Positions 46,952 to 57,430 of a stretch of 64,000 bases of DNA are shown piece by piece. This stretch comes from Amycolatopsis balhimycina FH 1894 (GTDB lineage: Bacteria; Actinomycetota; Actinomycetes; Mycobacteriales; Pseudonocardiaceae), in NCBI RefSeq assembly GCF_000384295.1, contig NZ_KB913037.1:3768649-3832648 (forward strand), in the 5' to 3' direction. Position numbers and translations under genes: made by a program. Each line of letters opens with the position of its first letter. Positions within the stretch are counted from its first letter, which is position 1. Under the pieces are notes generated by a model. It was not told the DNA's origin. It saw only the letters and a program-made list of their open reading frames with translations, and did not search any database.

Positions 46952-47875
46952 GTGACCGCGATTCGCGATCGCCAGAGCGATCCAGATGCCGACGACGTCC
47001 CCGTGCCGTGGGATGAGCGTCCTGTCGTCGGTTCGAGGCGCGGACTGCCGTGGTGGGCGGCGATCCTGATCGGCCTCGGCCTGGCGATCGTGGGCGCCCT
47101 CCTGGGCAAACCGAGCCAGACGAACATCCCGGTGGTCTTCATCGTCTGCTACATCGCCGGGGCCGTGATCGCGGTCTGCGCGGTGCGGCGCCGTGGCCTG
47201 TTCGGGCCCATGGTGATGCCGCCGCTGGTGCTGGCCGTGACCGTGCCCGGGGTGATCCTGCTGACCGGGTCCTCCTCCGGGGGCCAGGCCGACGACATGC
47301 TGTCGAAGGCGTTGAACATCGGCACCCCGCTGATCAACGGCTTCCCCATGATGGCCATCACCACCGGCGTCACCCTGCTGATCGGGCTCGTCCGGATCTT
47401 CCGCGAGCGCGACCCCGACGCCCCGAAGAAGATCAAGGCCGACCGGCGGCGAGCGGACGAGGACGACGAGAAGCCGTCGTCGCGCGCCGCGGCCACGTCG
47501 GCCGGGGGACGTCCGCGGCCGGCCGGGTCGGGCCGGTCCGGCCAGACCCCGCTGCCGCCCGGTGCCCGGCGCGGCCGGGAGGGCGAACCGCCGCGCCGTC
47601 CGCGTCCGCCCGCGGAAGGGGAACGCCGCACGCCGCGGCCGCCCGCCGACCGCGACCCGGGGACCCGCGGCACCCGGAAACCCCCGCCGTCGACCCGGCG
47701 CACCCCGCGCCCGGACGAAGGCGACCCGCGCCGCCGCGAACCGCGTGACGACGCTCCGCGGCGACGTCCGCGTCCGCCCGCTGAAGACGGCCGCGACACT
47801 CCGCCCCGCCGTCCGTCCGGCGGACGGGGTGCCCCGCCGCGCCGGAACCGTCCCTGGGACGAAGAAGAGCGCTGA
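46952..47875 (+). CDS. Membrane protein with long Arg/Pro-rich tail (DUF6542-like)
   Basis: A 307-residue protein. After a polar head, four hydrophobic helices (about 33-150: GLPWWAAILIGLGLAIVGAL to MMAITTGVTLLIGLVRIF) form a small membrane domain like DUF6542. The C-terminal half (about 160-307) is a low-complexity tail of Arg/Pro/Asp/Gly repeats, probably disordered and cytoplasmic. Mycobacteria carry a membrane protein at the equivalent place beside ispH. Function unknown. The start is GTG without a ribosome binding site, probably leaderless. Confidence 0.75.
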   Translation: MTAIRDRQSDPDADDVPVPWDERPVVGSRRGLPWWAAILIGLGLAIVGALLGKPSQTNIPVVFIVCYIAGAVIAVCAVRRRGLFGPMVMPPLVLAVTVPGVILLTGSSSGGQADDMLSKALNIGTPLINGFPMMAITTGVTLLIGLVRIFRERDPDAPKKIKADRRRADEDDEKPSSRAAATSAGGRPRPAGSGRSGQTPLPPGARRGREGEPPRRPRPPAEGERRTPRPPADRDPGTRGTRKPPPSTRRTPRPDEGDPRRREPRDDAPRRRPRPPAEDGRDTPPRRPSGGRGAPPRRNRPWDEEER

Positions 47876-47884
47876 CGACCTGTT

Positions 47885-47924
47885 GAAACGGCGGTCGCCT
47901 CCTGCCGGAGGCGACCGCCGTTTC
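47885..47924. terminator. Strong hairpin between convergent genes
   Basis: A perfect 17-base stem (47885-47901 with 47908-47924) and a CTGCCG loop, ten bases after the membrane-protein stop. It serves both this gene and the convergent ispH. Confidence 0.85.
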
Positions 47925-47945
47925 GCTACGAAGGCACCGGCGCCC

Positions 47946-48019
47946 GTGATCGGGAGCGGAACTCGCGTGATCAGAGCCGGAACTCGCGTGACTGGAGCCG
48001 GAGCTCGCGTGATCAGAGG
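47946..48019. repeat. 21-base-period tandem repeat
   Basis: Three and a half units of exactly 21 bases begin at 47946, 47967, 47988 and 48009. Each begins GTGAT or GTGAC and ends with a variant of GGAACTCGC. The repeat lies between two convergent genes, just after a terminator. Reverse-complemented, the ACTCGCGTGATC core is the same as in the tract at 60951. Confidence 0.85.
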
Positions 48020-48094
48020 GGCATCGCGCGGGGTGGAAAGCAGTTCGGCGGCGGGGCGCCGAAGCGACCTGCCGCCGAACCGGAGGCCGGGGAC

Positions 48095-49090
48095 TCAGAC
48101 CTTGCGCAGTTCCTTGGGTGGCGCGAAGGTGATCTTCTCGTTCGCCGTCGTGACCTCGTCGACGTCGCCGTAGCCGCGCTCGGCCAGCCAGGCGAGCAGC
48201 TCCATGACCAGCTCGTCCGGGACCGACGCGCCCGACGTCACGCCGACCGTCGTCACGCCGGAGAGCCACGCTTCGTCGACCTCGTGGGCGAAGTCGACCA
48301 GGTACGACGCCCGGGCCCCCGCCTTCAAAGCCACCTCGACCAGGCGCTTCGAGTTGGACGAGTTCGTCGACCCGACCACCAGGACCAGGTCGCACTCGGC
48401 CGCCATCGCCTTGACCGCGACCTGGCGGTTCGTCGTCGCGTAGCAGATGTCGTCGCTCGGCGGGTCCGCCAAGCCGGGGAAGCGCTCGCGGAGCTGGTCG
48501 ACGCGCTCCATCGTCTCGTCGACCGACAGCGTCGTCTGGGACAGCCAGATCACCTTCGACGGGTCGCGCACCTCGACCTTGTCGACGTCCTCGGCTGTGT
48601 CGACCAGCTGGACCTTGTCCGGCGCCTCGCCGGCGGTGCCCTCGACCTCTTCGTGGCCCTCGTGGCCGATCAGCAGGATGTCGTAGTCGTCCTTCGCGAA
48701 GCGGTTGACCTCCTTGTGCACCTTCGTCACCAGGGGGCAGGTCGCGTCGATCGTGCGCAGGTTCCGGTCGGCGGCCTCCGCGTGCACCATCGGCGAGACG
48801 CCGTGGGCGGAGAACACCACGAGCGCGCCCTCGGGCACCTCCGACGTCTCGTCGACGAAGATCGCGCCGCGCTCACGCAGCGTCTCGACCACGTGCCGGT
48901 TGTGGACGATCTCCTTGCGGACGTACACCGGGGCGCCGTAGACCTCGAGAGCCTTCTCGACGGCGATCACCGCGCGGTCGACGCCGGCGCAGTAACCACG
49001 GGGTTTGGCGAGCAGCACCCGCTTGCCGGAAGCGGTTCCGGTGATCGTCGGGGTACCCGCGGGCTCGATTCCGGGACTCGCTGAACTCAT
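48095..49090 (-). CDS. ispH: 4-hydroxy-3-methylbut-2-enyl diphosphate reductase
   Basis: A 331-residue iron-sulfur enzyme that makes IPP and DMAPP, the last step of the MEP isoprenoid pathway. The three cluster cysteines are Cys34 ([10 protein letters not shown]), Cys118 (DATCPLV) and Cys216 ([10 protein letters not shown]). [14 protein letters not shown] and the catalytic-Glu loop are typical. The N-terminal 22 residues are an extra Ser/Thr/Gly/Pro segment. It is divergent from the lipid-droplet-type gene and xseAB, as in mycobacteria (Rv1110 region). Confidence 0.96.
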   Translation of the reverse strand: MSSASPGIEPAGTPTITGTASGKRVLLAKPRGYCAGVDRAVIAVEKALEVYGAPVYVRKEIVHNRHVVETLRERGAIFVDETSEVPEGALVVFSAHGVSPMVHAEAADRNLRTIDATCPLVTKVHKEVNRFAKDDYDILLIGHEGHEEVEGTAGEAPDKVQLVDTAEDVDKVEVRDPSKVIWLSQTTLSVDETMERVDQLRERFPGLADPPSDDICYATTNRQVAVKAMAAECDLVLVVGSTNSSNSKRLVEVALKAGARASYLVDFAHEVDEAWLSGVTTVGVTSGASVPDELVMELLAWLAERGYGDVDEVTTANEKITFAPPKELRKV

Positions 49091-49240
49091 GCCCCCAGGG
49101 TACGGGCAGCCCGGTGACGACCTCGCAGTCCCTTTCGGGTGAGCTTCCTCCCCCTACCGGGCTGTGCCCGGGGTCACGCAACGCGCCCGGACCCACCCTT
49201 TCGGTTGGGCAGGATGGCGGATATGCGGCAGGCTGGACGC

Positions 49241-50035
49241 ATGAAGCCTTTCCCGCTCCCCCTCCGGGTCGCCGCGGGCCTAGCCGTCATCACCGCCGAG
49301 CGGGTTCGCGAACTCCCCCGGCAGCTCGCCGGGCTCCCCGTGACCGTCGCCAGCCAGGTCCTGCAGGCGTCCATGCGCGTGCAGCAGCACGTCACCGAGC
49401 TGGCGATCAAGGGCGACAACGCGCTGTCGAGCCTGCGCCCGGTCGAGGACACCCCGAGCTGGGCGACGTTCGACGAAGACGCCGAGCCCGACGTTCCGCC
49501 CGCGCGCCCGAACCTCGCGCCGGTCGCCGAGGTGCCGGAACCGCGCTCGGAAATCAACGGTCACGTTCCGTCAGCGGCCGAGCTCGAAGCGGAGCTGGGC
49601 GACCCGTGGGCCGAAGAGGAACGCGCGCTCGCCGAGGACCACGCCGACGGCGAGTTCGACTCCGCCGAAGACAGCGACCAGGCCGACCAGGCCGACCACG
49701 ACGCGAGGAAAGCCGAAGCACCCCGCAAGCCCAAGCCCGGCACGCCCAAGGTCGACAAGAAGGTCAAGAGCGAGACCCCCAAGACCAGCGCCGCGGGGTA
49801 CGAAGGTCCCGCCGGGCTGACCGGCTACGACCAGCTCACCCTCCCGCAGCTGCGGGCCCGGCTGCGCCAGCTCTCGATCGACCAGCTCGAGACGATCCTC
49901 GACTACGAGCGCGCCCACGCCGACCGCTCGTCCTTCACCGGGATGCTGGCCCGCCGGATCGCCAACGCGCGCAAGGCCGAGCGGGCGAACGCTGAGTCAC
50001 CCGAAGACAGCGGCGACGGCACGGAAGGCCCGTGA
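49241..50035 (+). CDS. Lipid-droplet-associated-type protein
   Basis: About 264 residues. The N-terminal 60 residues are amphipathic and hydrophobic (MKPFPLPLRVAAGLAVITAE; LAGLPVTVASQVLQASMRV), as in the mycobacterial Rv1109c-type lipid-droplet-associated family. The middle is acidic and disordered (DSDQADQADHDARKAEAPRK). The last 60 residues are helical (YDQLTLPQLRARLRQLSIDQ). ATG at 49241 is preferred as it starts the conserved segment; ATGs at 49214 and 49223 are possible. It overlaps xseA as GTGA. Confidence 0.7.
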   Translation: MKPFPLPLRVAAGLAVITAERVRELPRQLAGLPVTVASQVLQASMRVQQHVTELAIKGDNALSSLRPVEDTPSWATFDEDAEPDVPPARPNLAPVAEVPEPRSEINGHVPSAAELEAELGDPWAEEERALAEDHADGEFDSAEDSDQADQADHDARKAEAPRKPKPGTPKVDKKVKSETPKTSAAGYEGPAGLTGYDQLTLPQLRARLRQLSIDQLETILDYERAHADRSSFTGMLARRIANARKAERANAESPEDSGDGTEGP

Positions 50036-51279
50036 CCACCGAATCCGCACAGGCGCCCGCGAGCACCGCGGAAAAGCCGTGGCCCGTCCGGACGGTCGCG
50101 CGCAAGATCGGCGACTGGATCCACCGGCTCGGCACCGTGTGGGTCGAGGGCCAGGTCACGCAGGTCAACTCGCGGCCGAACACGCAGACGGCGTTCCTGA
50201 CGCTGCGTGACCCGTCGGCGGACGTCTCCATGTCGGTCACCTGCCCGAACTGGCTGATCCGCGAGATGGAGCCGCCGCTGCGCGAAGGCGCGAGCGTGGT
50301 GGTGCACGCGAAACCGTCGTACTTCTTCGGCCGCGGCACGATCAGCCTGCGTGCCGACCAGATCCGCGCCGTCGGCATCGGTGAGCTGCTGGCCCGGATC
50401 GAACGCCTCCGCAAGCTGCTGGCCGCCGAAGGCCTGTTCTCGCCGCAGCGCAAGCGGCCGATCCCGTTCCTGCCGAAGGGTGTCGGGCTGATCACCGGCC
50501 GCGCGTCGGCCGCCGAGCGGGACGTACTGGTCAACGCGCAGGCGCGCTGGCCGCACGTCAAGTTCAAGGTCCTCAACACCGCCGTGCAGGGCTCGCAGGC
50601 CGTCCCGCAGATCATGCGCGCGCTGAGGATCCTGGACGCCGACCCCGAAATCGACGTCATCGTCATCGCCCGCGGCGGCGGCAGCGTCGAGGACCTGCTG
50701 CCGTTCTCCGACGAGGCGCTCTGCCGCGCGGTGTCGGCCGCCGGCACGCCGGTGGTCAGCGCGATCGGGCACGAGCCCGACACCCCGCTGCTCGACCACG
50801 TCGCCGACCTGCGCTGCTCGACGCCGACCGACGCGAGCAAGCGCATCGTGCCGGACGTCCGCGAGGAGACCGAGCGGGTCCGGCAGATGCGCGACCGCGG
50901 GCGCCGCGCCCTGCACGGCTGGGTCGACACGCAGGCGCGGCTGCTCAACCAGATCCGCAGCCGCCCGTCGCTGGCCGATCCGCTCGGACCGGTCCAGCGC
51001 CGCCAGGACGACGTCGACCTCCACCGCGAGCGCGCGCGCCGCGCCATGCTCACCCTGCTCGCGAAGGACCAGGCCGAGGTCGCGAGCGCGCGGGCCCGGC
51101 TCACCGCGCTGGGCCCGGCCGCGACGCTGGCCCGCGGGTACGCGGTCGTGCAGTTCGTCGACGCCGAAGGCAACCTCCAGGTACTCCGCTCCGTCTCCGA
51201 AGTCGAGGCCGGTGCCCAGCTGCGCGTGCGCGTGGGTGACGGCGCGATCGGCGCGGTGGCGGAAGGAGAGCAGGGGTGA
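50032..51279 (+). CDS. xseA: Exodeoxyribonuclease VII large subunit
   Basis: A 415-residue nuclease subunit. The N-terminal OB-fold (about 30-115: VWVEGQVTQVNSRPNTQTAFL) precedes the catalytic region, which contains GLITGRASAAERDVL, VIVIARGGGSVEDLLPFSDE and SAIGHEPDTPLLD. A coiled coil (about 275-350) ends with TLARGYAVV. With XseB it degrades single-stranded DNA. GTG overlaps the preceding stop; the xseA stop overlaps the next GTG. The C-terminus is short but family-like. Confidence 0.95.
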   Translation: MTTESAQAPASTAEKPWPVRTVARKIGDWIHRLGTVWVEGQVTQVNSRPNTQTAFLTLRDPSADVSMSVTCPNWLIREMEPPLREGASVVVHAKPSYFFGRGTISLRADQIRAVGIGELLARIERLRKLLAAEGLFSPQRKRPIPFLPKGVGLITGRASAAERDVLVNAQARWPHVKFKVLNTAVQGSQAVPQIMRALRILDADPEIDVIVIARGGGSVEDLLPFSDEALCRAVSAAGTPVVSAIGHEPDTPLLDHVADLRCSTPTDASKRIVPDVREETERVRQMRDRGRRALHGWVDTQARLLNQIRSRPSLADPLGPVQRRQDDVDLHRERARRAMLTLLAKDQAEVASARARLTALGPAATLARGYAVVQFVDAEGNLQVLRSVSEVEAGAQLRVRVGDGAIGAVAEGEQG

Positions 51280-51674
51280 AGGCGACGTTCCTCCCGCTCA
51301 CCGTGGACGCGGCCAGGAAACTCGGCGCGCGGCCGCTGCTGGACCAGGCGGTGCGCACCGACCGGGCGGCCGCCGAGTGCTGGACGGCGTTGCTCGCCGG
51401 CTGCGGCAGCGCCGCCCGCCGCGACCTGGGGCCGCAGCTGCGGCGGCTGTCCGAGGCGACGTCGATGCAGGTCGGTTCGCGCTGGTGGTTCGCCGAGGGA
51501 GCCGGGCACCGCAAGCGGGTGGCCGGCGCGCAGGAGAACCTCGAAGAGGCGATCGCGGACGGTGACGGGCAGGAGTTCGCCCTGGCGTTCGTCGGGTACG
51601 ACCACGCGATGGCCAGCGCGGTAGTGTGCGCGAACAGCGTGCAAGCCAGGAAGGTCGGAGAACACCGAGCGTGA
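51276..51674 (+). CDS. Conserved-looking protein encoded between xseA and xseB
   Basis: A 132-residue protein that I do not recognise. It begins MKATFLPLTVDAARKLGARP and has a helical body with SRWWFAEGAGHRKR and FALAFVGYDHAMASAVV near the end; no cofactor motif is seen. Both of its ends are GTGA overlaps, so it is translated as part of the exonuclease VII operon. A third component, regulator or inhibitor of exonuclease VII is possible but unproven. Confidence 0.65.
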   Translation: MKATFLPLTVDAARKLGARPLLDQAVRTDRAAAECWTALLAGCGSAARRDLGPQLRRLSEATSMQVGSRWWFAEGAGHRKRVAGAQENLEEAIADGDGQEFALAFVGYDHAMASAVVCANSVQARKVGEHRA

Positions 51675-51892
51675 GTGAAGCAACCAGCGAGGAGCTCGGC
51701 TACGAGCAGGCTCGCGACCGCCTCGTCGAGGTCGTCCGCGAGCTCGAGGCCGGTGGCCTGTCCCTCGAGCAGTCGCTCGCGTTGTGGGAGAAGGGCGAGA
51801 AGCTCGCGAAGATCTGTGAGCGGCATCTCGAAGGCGCGCGCGAGCGCATCGAAGCCGCTCTCGCGTCCGTAGAGGACGACTCCGAGCAGTGA
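51671..51892 (+). CDS. xseB: Exodeoxyribonuclease VII small subunit
   Basis: A 73-residue helical subunit. [20 protein letters not shown] and [20 protein letters not shown] are the standard XseB helices. GTG at 51671 is chosen because it overlaps the preceding stop and precedes [10 protein letters not shown]. It is smaller than most catalytic subunits but full length for XseB. It binds the coiled coils of XseA. Confidence 0.93.
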   Translation: MSEATSEELGYEQARDRLVEVVRELEAGGLSLEQSLALWEKGEKLAKICERHLEGARERIEAALASVEDDSEQ

Positions 51893-51977
51893 GCTAGGCC
51901 ATGCCCTCGGTATCTGGAAACACGGCGGGTATCTGACAGACTGTTGGCCCGCCAGTTCCACGATCCGGGAGGCACAG

Positions 51978-53027
51978 ATGCCCGCCGCAGACAGTCGTCG
52001 TGAAGCGCCCGACCGCAACCTCGCGATGGAGCTGGTCCGGGTCACCGAGGCCGCCGCGATGGCCGCCGGCCGGTGGGTCGGCCGCGGCGACAAGATCGGC
52101 GGGGACGGCGCGGCCGTCGACGCGATGCGCCAGCTCGTCTCGACGGTGTCGATGCGCGGGGTCGTGGTGATCGGCGAGGGCGAGAAGGACGAAGCCCCGA
52201 TGCTGTTCAACGGCGAAGAGGTCGGCAACGGCGACGGGCCGGACTGCGACGTCGCGGTCGACCCGGTCGACGGCACCACGCTGATGGCGAAGGGCATGCC
52301 GAACGCGCTCGCGGTGCTCGCGGTCGCCGAGCGCGGGGCGATGTTCGACCCGTCCGCGGTGTTCTACATGGAAAAGCTGGCCGTCGGGCCGGAGGCGGCG
52401 GGCAAGGTCGAGCTCGGCGCGCCGATCGCGGAGAACATCCGGCGCGTGGCCAAGGCGAAGAACAGCAGCGTCGGCGACGTCACGGTGTGCGTCCTCGACC
52501 GGCCGCGCCACGAGCAGATCATCAAGGAGATCCGCGACGCCGGCGCGCGGATCCGGTTCATCTCCGACGGCGACGTCGCGGGTGCGATCGCCGCGGCCCG
52601 CCCGACCACAGGCGTCGACATGCTGATCGGCATCGGCGGTACCCCCGAGGGCATCATCGCGGCCTGCGCGATGAAGTGCCTCGGCGGCGAGCTGCAGGGC
52701 CGGCTGTGGCCGAAGGACGACGCCGAGCGCGAGAAGGCCCTCGCCGCCGGCCACGACCTCGACCGTGTGCTGCTGAACGACGACCTCGTGCGCGGCGACA
52801 ACGTCTTCTTCTGCGCCACCGGCGTCACCGACGGCGACCTGCTGCGCGGCGTCCACTACCGCGAGGGCGGGGCGACGACGCAGTCCATCGTGATGCGGTC
52901 GAAGTCCGGGACCGTCAGAATGATCGACGGCTACCACCGGCTGAACAAGCTGCGGGCGTACTCCTCGGTCAACTTCGACGGCCACCTGGACGTGCCCGCC
53001 GACGACGTCGTTCCCCCGCTGCCGTAA
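51978..53027 (+). CDS. glpX: Fructose-1,6-bisphosphatase, class II
   Basis: A 349-residue GlpX enzyme for gluconeogenesis. Key segments are [15 protein letters not shown] and the metal/phosphate loop [11 protein letters not shown], followed by [20 protein letters not shown]. Class II FBPase is the main FBPase of actinobacteria. It is next to fumC in mycobacteria (Rv1099c-Rv1098c). The start has GGGAGG seven bases upstream. The next gene (a secreted protease) starts eight bases after the stop. Confidence 0.96.
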   Translation: MPAADSRREAPDRNLAMELVRVTEAAAMAAGRWVGRGDKIGGDGAAVDAMRQLVSTVSMRGVVVIGEGEKDEAPMLFNGEEVGNGDGPDCDVAVDPVDGTTLMAKGMPNALAVLAVAERGAMFDPSAVFYMEKLAVGPEAAGKVELGAPIAENIRRVAKAKNSSVGDVTVCVLDRPRHEQIIKEIRDAGARIRFISDGDVAGAIAAARPTTGVDMLIGIGGTPEGIIAACAMKCLGGELQGRLWPKDDAEREKALAAGHDLDRVLLNDDLVRGDNVFFCATGVTDGDLLRGVHYREGGATTQSIVMRSKSGTVRMIDGYHRLNKLRAYSSVNFDGHLDVPADDVVPPLP

Positions 53028-53035
53028 GGAGATCC

Positions 53036-53788
53036 GTGACCAGGCGAGCCCCGGCCCTGCTGGCAGCGTGCGCGCTCGCCCTGGTCCCCGGCACAGCCGC
53101 GGCCGCCCCCGGCGTCGTCGGGGGTTCGGACGCGGACCAGCCGTACCCGTTCACGGTGTCGCTGCATTCCTCGTCGGGGAAGCTGTTCTGCGCCGGCGCG
53201 CTGATCGCGCCCACGTGGGTGGTCACGGCCGCGCACTGCGCGTTCGACAAGACCCCGGCCGCGATCTCGGTGCGAGCGGGCACGAACGACGTCGGTCAGG
53301 GCGGCGAGGTCGCCCAGGTCGCCGGGATCGTGGTGAATCCGGCGTTCAACACGCAGAGCCCGGCGGGCGACATCGCGCTGCTGCGGCTGACGGCACCGGC
53401 CGCGGCGGCGCCGATCGGGCTCGCGACGGCCGCGTCGCCGGGCACCGCGACCCGCATCCTCGGCTGGGGCCAGACGTGCCCGAAGGTCAACTGTGGACAG
53501 CTGCCGACAACGCTGCAGCAACTCGACACGCACATCGTCGAGGGCTCGAAGTGCACGTCGGTGTTCGACGGCACGGCCGAGCTGTGCACGGACAACCCGG
53601 GCGGCAAGGCCGGAGCGTGCTTCGGCGACTCCGGTGGCCCCGAGATCGTCCGTGACGGCGACCAGTGGCGGCTCGTCGGTGTCACCAGCCGGCCGGGCAA
53701 CAACGACCCGGAATGCGCGTCGGCGCCGTCGATCTACACGTCCGTCGTCGCGTACGCGCCGTGGATCGCGGAGAAGACGAAGGCCTGA
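53036..53788 (+). CDS. Secreted S1-family (trypsin-like fold) serine protease
   Basis: A 250-residue exported protease. A signal peptide (RRAPALLAACALALVPGTAA) is followed by VVGGSDADQPYPF, the mature N-terminus. The triad is His67 (TAAHC), Asp112 (GDIALLRL) and Ser199 (GDSGGP). The S1 pocket base two residues before Cys195 is glycine, not aspartate, so preference for large hydrophobic side chains is more likely than trypsin-like cleavage. Disulfide cysteines are in place. GTG has AAGGAG four bases upstream. It is probably expressed from the glpX promoter. Confidence 0.9.
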   Translation: MTRRAPALLAACALALVPGTAAAAPGVVGGSDADQPYPFTVSLHSSSGKLFCAGALIAPTWVVTAAHCAFDKTPAAISVRAGTNDVGQGGEVAQVAGIVVNPAFNTQSPAGDIALLRLTAPAAAAPIGLATAASPGTATRILGWGQTCPKVNCGQLPTTLQQLDTHIVEGSKCTSVFDGTAELCTDNPGGKAGACFGDSGGPEIVRDGDQWRLVGVTSRPGNNDPECASAPSIYTSVVAYAPWIAEKTKA

Positions 53789-53789
53789 T

Positions 53790-54779
53790 CTACTCGGCGT
53801 TGCTCGAGTGGCCCGGGAACAGGTGGGCGTCCGGGTCGAGCGCGACAGCGATGTTGTTGACGGCTGTGGCGGCCTCGCCGAAGCCGGTCGCGATCAGCTT
53901 CACCTTCCCCGGGTACGCGGCGACGTCGCCCGCGGCGTAGACGCGTTCCCGCGCGGTCGCCATCGTCGAGTCGACGGCGATGGCGCGGTGGTGGATCTCC
54001 AGGCCCCAGCTCTCGATCGGACCCAGGTCGGCCGTGAACCCGAGGGCCGCGACGACGCTGTTGGCCGGGAGCCGCTCATCGCCCGCGCCCTTGATCGAGA
54101 CATCGACGGCTTCGAGCGTCCCGTCCGGTGCTTCCACGAACCGCGTGACCTCGGCGTCGGTGATGATCCGGGTGCCGAGCTCGCGTGCCTGCCGGACGAT
54201 CGACTCGGCGGCGCGGAACTTCGCGCGCCGGTGCACGAGCGTCACGCTCGCCGCGACCGGGTGCAGCGCGAGGATCCAGTCGAACGCCGAGTCGCCGCCG
54301 CCGACGACCACGACGTGCTGCCCCGCGTGCGCCTGCAGCGACGGGACGAAGTGGACCATGCCGCGGCCCAGCCAGCCGTCGCCGGCCGGCAGCGGGCGCG
54401 GCGTGAACTCGCCGATGCCCGCGGTGATCAGCACGGCGCGGGCACGCACGGTTTCGCCGCCGTCGAGGGTCAGCTCGACGCCGTCCCCGGCCGGCTCCAG
54501 TTTCTCGGCCTTGCGCCCCAGCAGGTACTTCGGCTTGAACGGCGCGGCCTGCTTCACCAGTCCGTCGACCAGGTCGCGGCCGCGGACCTCGGCGAACCCG
54601 CCGACGTCGTAGATCATCTTCTCCGGGTACATCGCCGTCACCTGGCCGCCGGGCTCGGGCAGCGAGTCGACCACCGCCATCGAAAGGCCGCGGAACCCGG
54701 CGTAGTAGGCGGCGAACAGGCCCGTCGGCCCCGCGCCGATGATCACGAGGTCGTACGAGTCGCCGGTGACGTCAGTCAT
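53790..54779 (-). CDS. Thioredoxin-reductase-like ferredoxin-NADP reductase
   Basis: A 329-residue flavoprotein. The FAD-binding GAGPTGLFAAYYAG is near residue 16 and the NADPH-binding GGGDSAFDWILAL near 167; VYAAGDVAAYPGKVKLIATG closes the FAD site. The CxxC redox centre of thioredoxin reductase is absent, as in FNR2-type ferredoxin-NADP reductases. It should pass electrons between NADPH and ferredoxin. It converges with the protease gene, one base apart, with no terminator between. Confidence 0.88.
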   Translation of the reverse strand: MTDVTGDSYDLVIIGAGPTGLFAAYYAGFRGLSMAVVDSLPEPGGQVTAMYPEKMIYDVGGFAEVRGRDLVDGLVKQAAPFKPKYLLGRKAEKLEPAGDGVELTLDGGETVRARAVLITAGIGEFTPRPLPAGDGWLGRGMVHFVPSLQAHAGQHVVVVGGGDSAFDWILALHPVAASVTLVHRRAKFRAAESIVRQARELGTRIITDAEVTRFVEAPDGTLEAVDVSIKGAGDERLPANSVVAALGFTADLGPIESWGLEIHHRAIAVDSTMATARERVYAAGDVAAYPGKVKLIATGFGEAATAVNNIAVALDPDAHLFPGHSSNAE

Positions 54780-54901
54780 GCTCGCTCCAGCCAGTGGTGG
54801 ATGGCGGTGATCGAGAACACAGCCGATCCTAGCGTCGCGGGCGGGCGAGGGTGGGCGACGCCACCACGCGGGGGCCGGCGAACAGGTCCAGAATCGGTGT
54901 C

Positions 54902-56299
<1,398 letters not shown>

Positions 56300-56303
56300 C
56301 GCA

Positions 56304-57329
56304 CTACCGCCGGCGCAGGCGCTTGTCCGCCAGCGCCGGCGGGGTGTAGTCCTTCTCCGCCGGGTTGACGTCCGTGCCCGGCGGGACGATCTCGTCGATC
56401 CGGTCCAGCACGTCGTCGTCGAGGACCAGGTCCACGCCGGCCAGCAGGTCGTCGAGCTGCTGCGGTGTGCGCGGGCCGATGATCGCCGACGTCACGCCCG
56501 GGTGCGCCCGGACGAACGCCATCGCCAGGTGGGTCATCGGACGGCCCAGGCCGTCGGCGATCTTCTTGAGCTGCGCGATCGCCTCGAACTTGACGGCGTT
56601 CTCCGGCAGGGCCGGGTCGAACTTGTGCGCCTGCACCGCCCGGCGGCCGTCGGAAAGGTCCACATCGGACGGTTGGGTGTACTTGCCGGACAGCCACCCG
56701 CTGCCCAGCGGGCTCCACGTGAGCACGCCCATGCCGTACTTCTGCGCGGCCGGCAGCACCGCGGTCTCGATCGCCCGGTTGAAGATCGAGTACGGCGGCT
56801 GCTCGGCGCGGAACCGGGCCAGGCCGCGCTTTTCCGCCACCCACTGTGCTTCCACGATCTGCTCGGCCGGGAAGTCCGACGACCCGATCGCGCGTACCTT
56901 CCCGGCCCGCACGAAGTCCGTGAGCGCCGCAAGCGTTTCTTCGATGTCGGTCGTGGGATCGGGCCGGTGGACCTGGTAGAGGTCGACGTGGCCGGTGTCC
57001 AGCCGGCGCAGGCTGTCGTCCAGCGCGCGGGTCAGCCAGCGCCGCGAGAGGCCACCCATGTTCGGGTCGTCGCCCATCGGGAAGAAGGCCTTGGTGGCCA
57101 GCACGACCTCGTCGCGGCGGCCCTTGAGCGCCTTGGCGACGATCTGCTCGCTCTCGCCCTGGCTGTACATGTCCGCGGTGTCCCAGAAGTTGACACCCGC
57201 GTCGAGTGCGGTGTGCAGCATCCGGACGCCCTCTTCGTGGTCCGGGTTGCCCCACTGGCCGAGCATCATCGCGCCGAACGCGTACTCGCTGACCGAGATC
57301 CCCGTGCCACCCAGAATTCGTCGTTCCAT
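56304..57329 (-). CDS. Aldo/keto reductase
   Basis: A 341-residue NADP-dependent oxidoreductase of the AKR superfamily. Catalytic Asp and Tyr are in FWDTADMYSQGESE, Lys in VLATKAFFP, and His in VDLYQVHRPDP. The cofactor site is IIGPRTPQQLDDLL. The substrate is unknown. It converges with fumC five bases away, with no clear hairpin. Confidence 0.9.
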   Translation of the reverse strand: MERRILGGTGISVSEYAFGAMMLGQWGNPDHEEGVRMLHTALDAGVNFWDTADMYSQGESEQIVAKALKGRRDEVVLATKAFFPMGDDPNMGGLSRRWLTRALDDSLRRLDTGHVDLYQVHRPDPTTDIEETLAALTDFVRAGKVRAIGSSDFPAEQIVEAQWVAEKRGLARFRAEQPPYSIFNRAIETAVLPAAQKYGMGVLTWSPLGSGWLSGKYTQPSDVDLSDGRRAVQAHKFDPALPENAVKFEAIAQLKKIADGLGRPMTHLAMAFVRAHPGVTSAIIGPRTPQQLDDLLAGVDLVLDDDVLDRIDEIVPPGTDVNPAEKDYTPPALADKRLRRR

Positions 57330-57430
57330 GCCACCTACCTTCCGGTGAGCGAGCAGGGCCGGACCAGGTCGCGCTCAACCTGGGTCCGGCAGTACCAGGC
57401 GAGGATACGCGCGCCGGGGATGCTGGAGGC

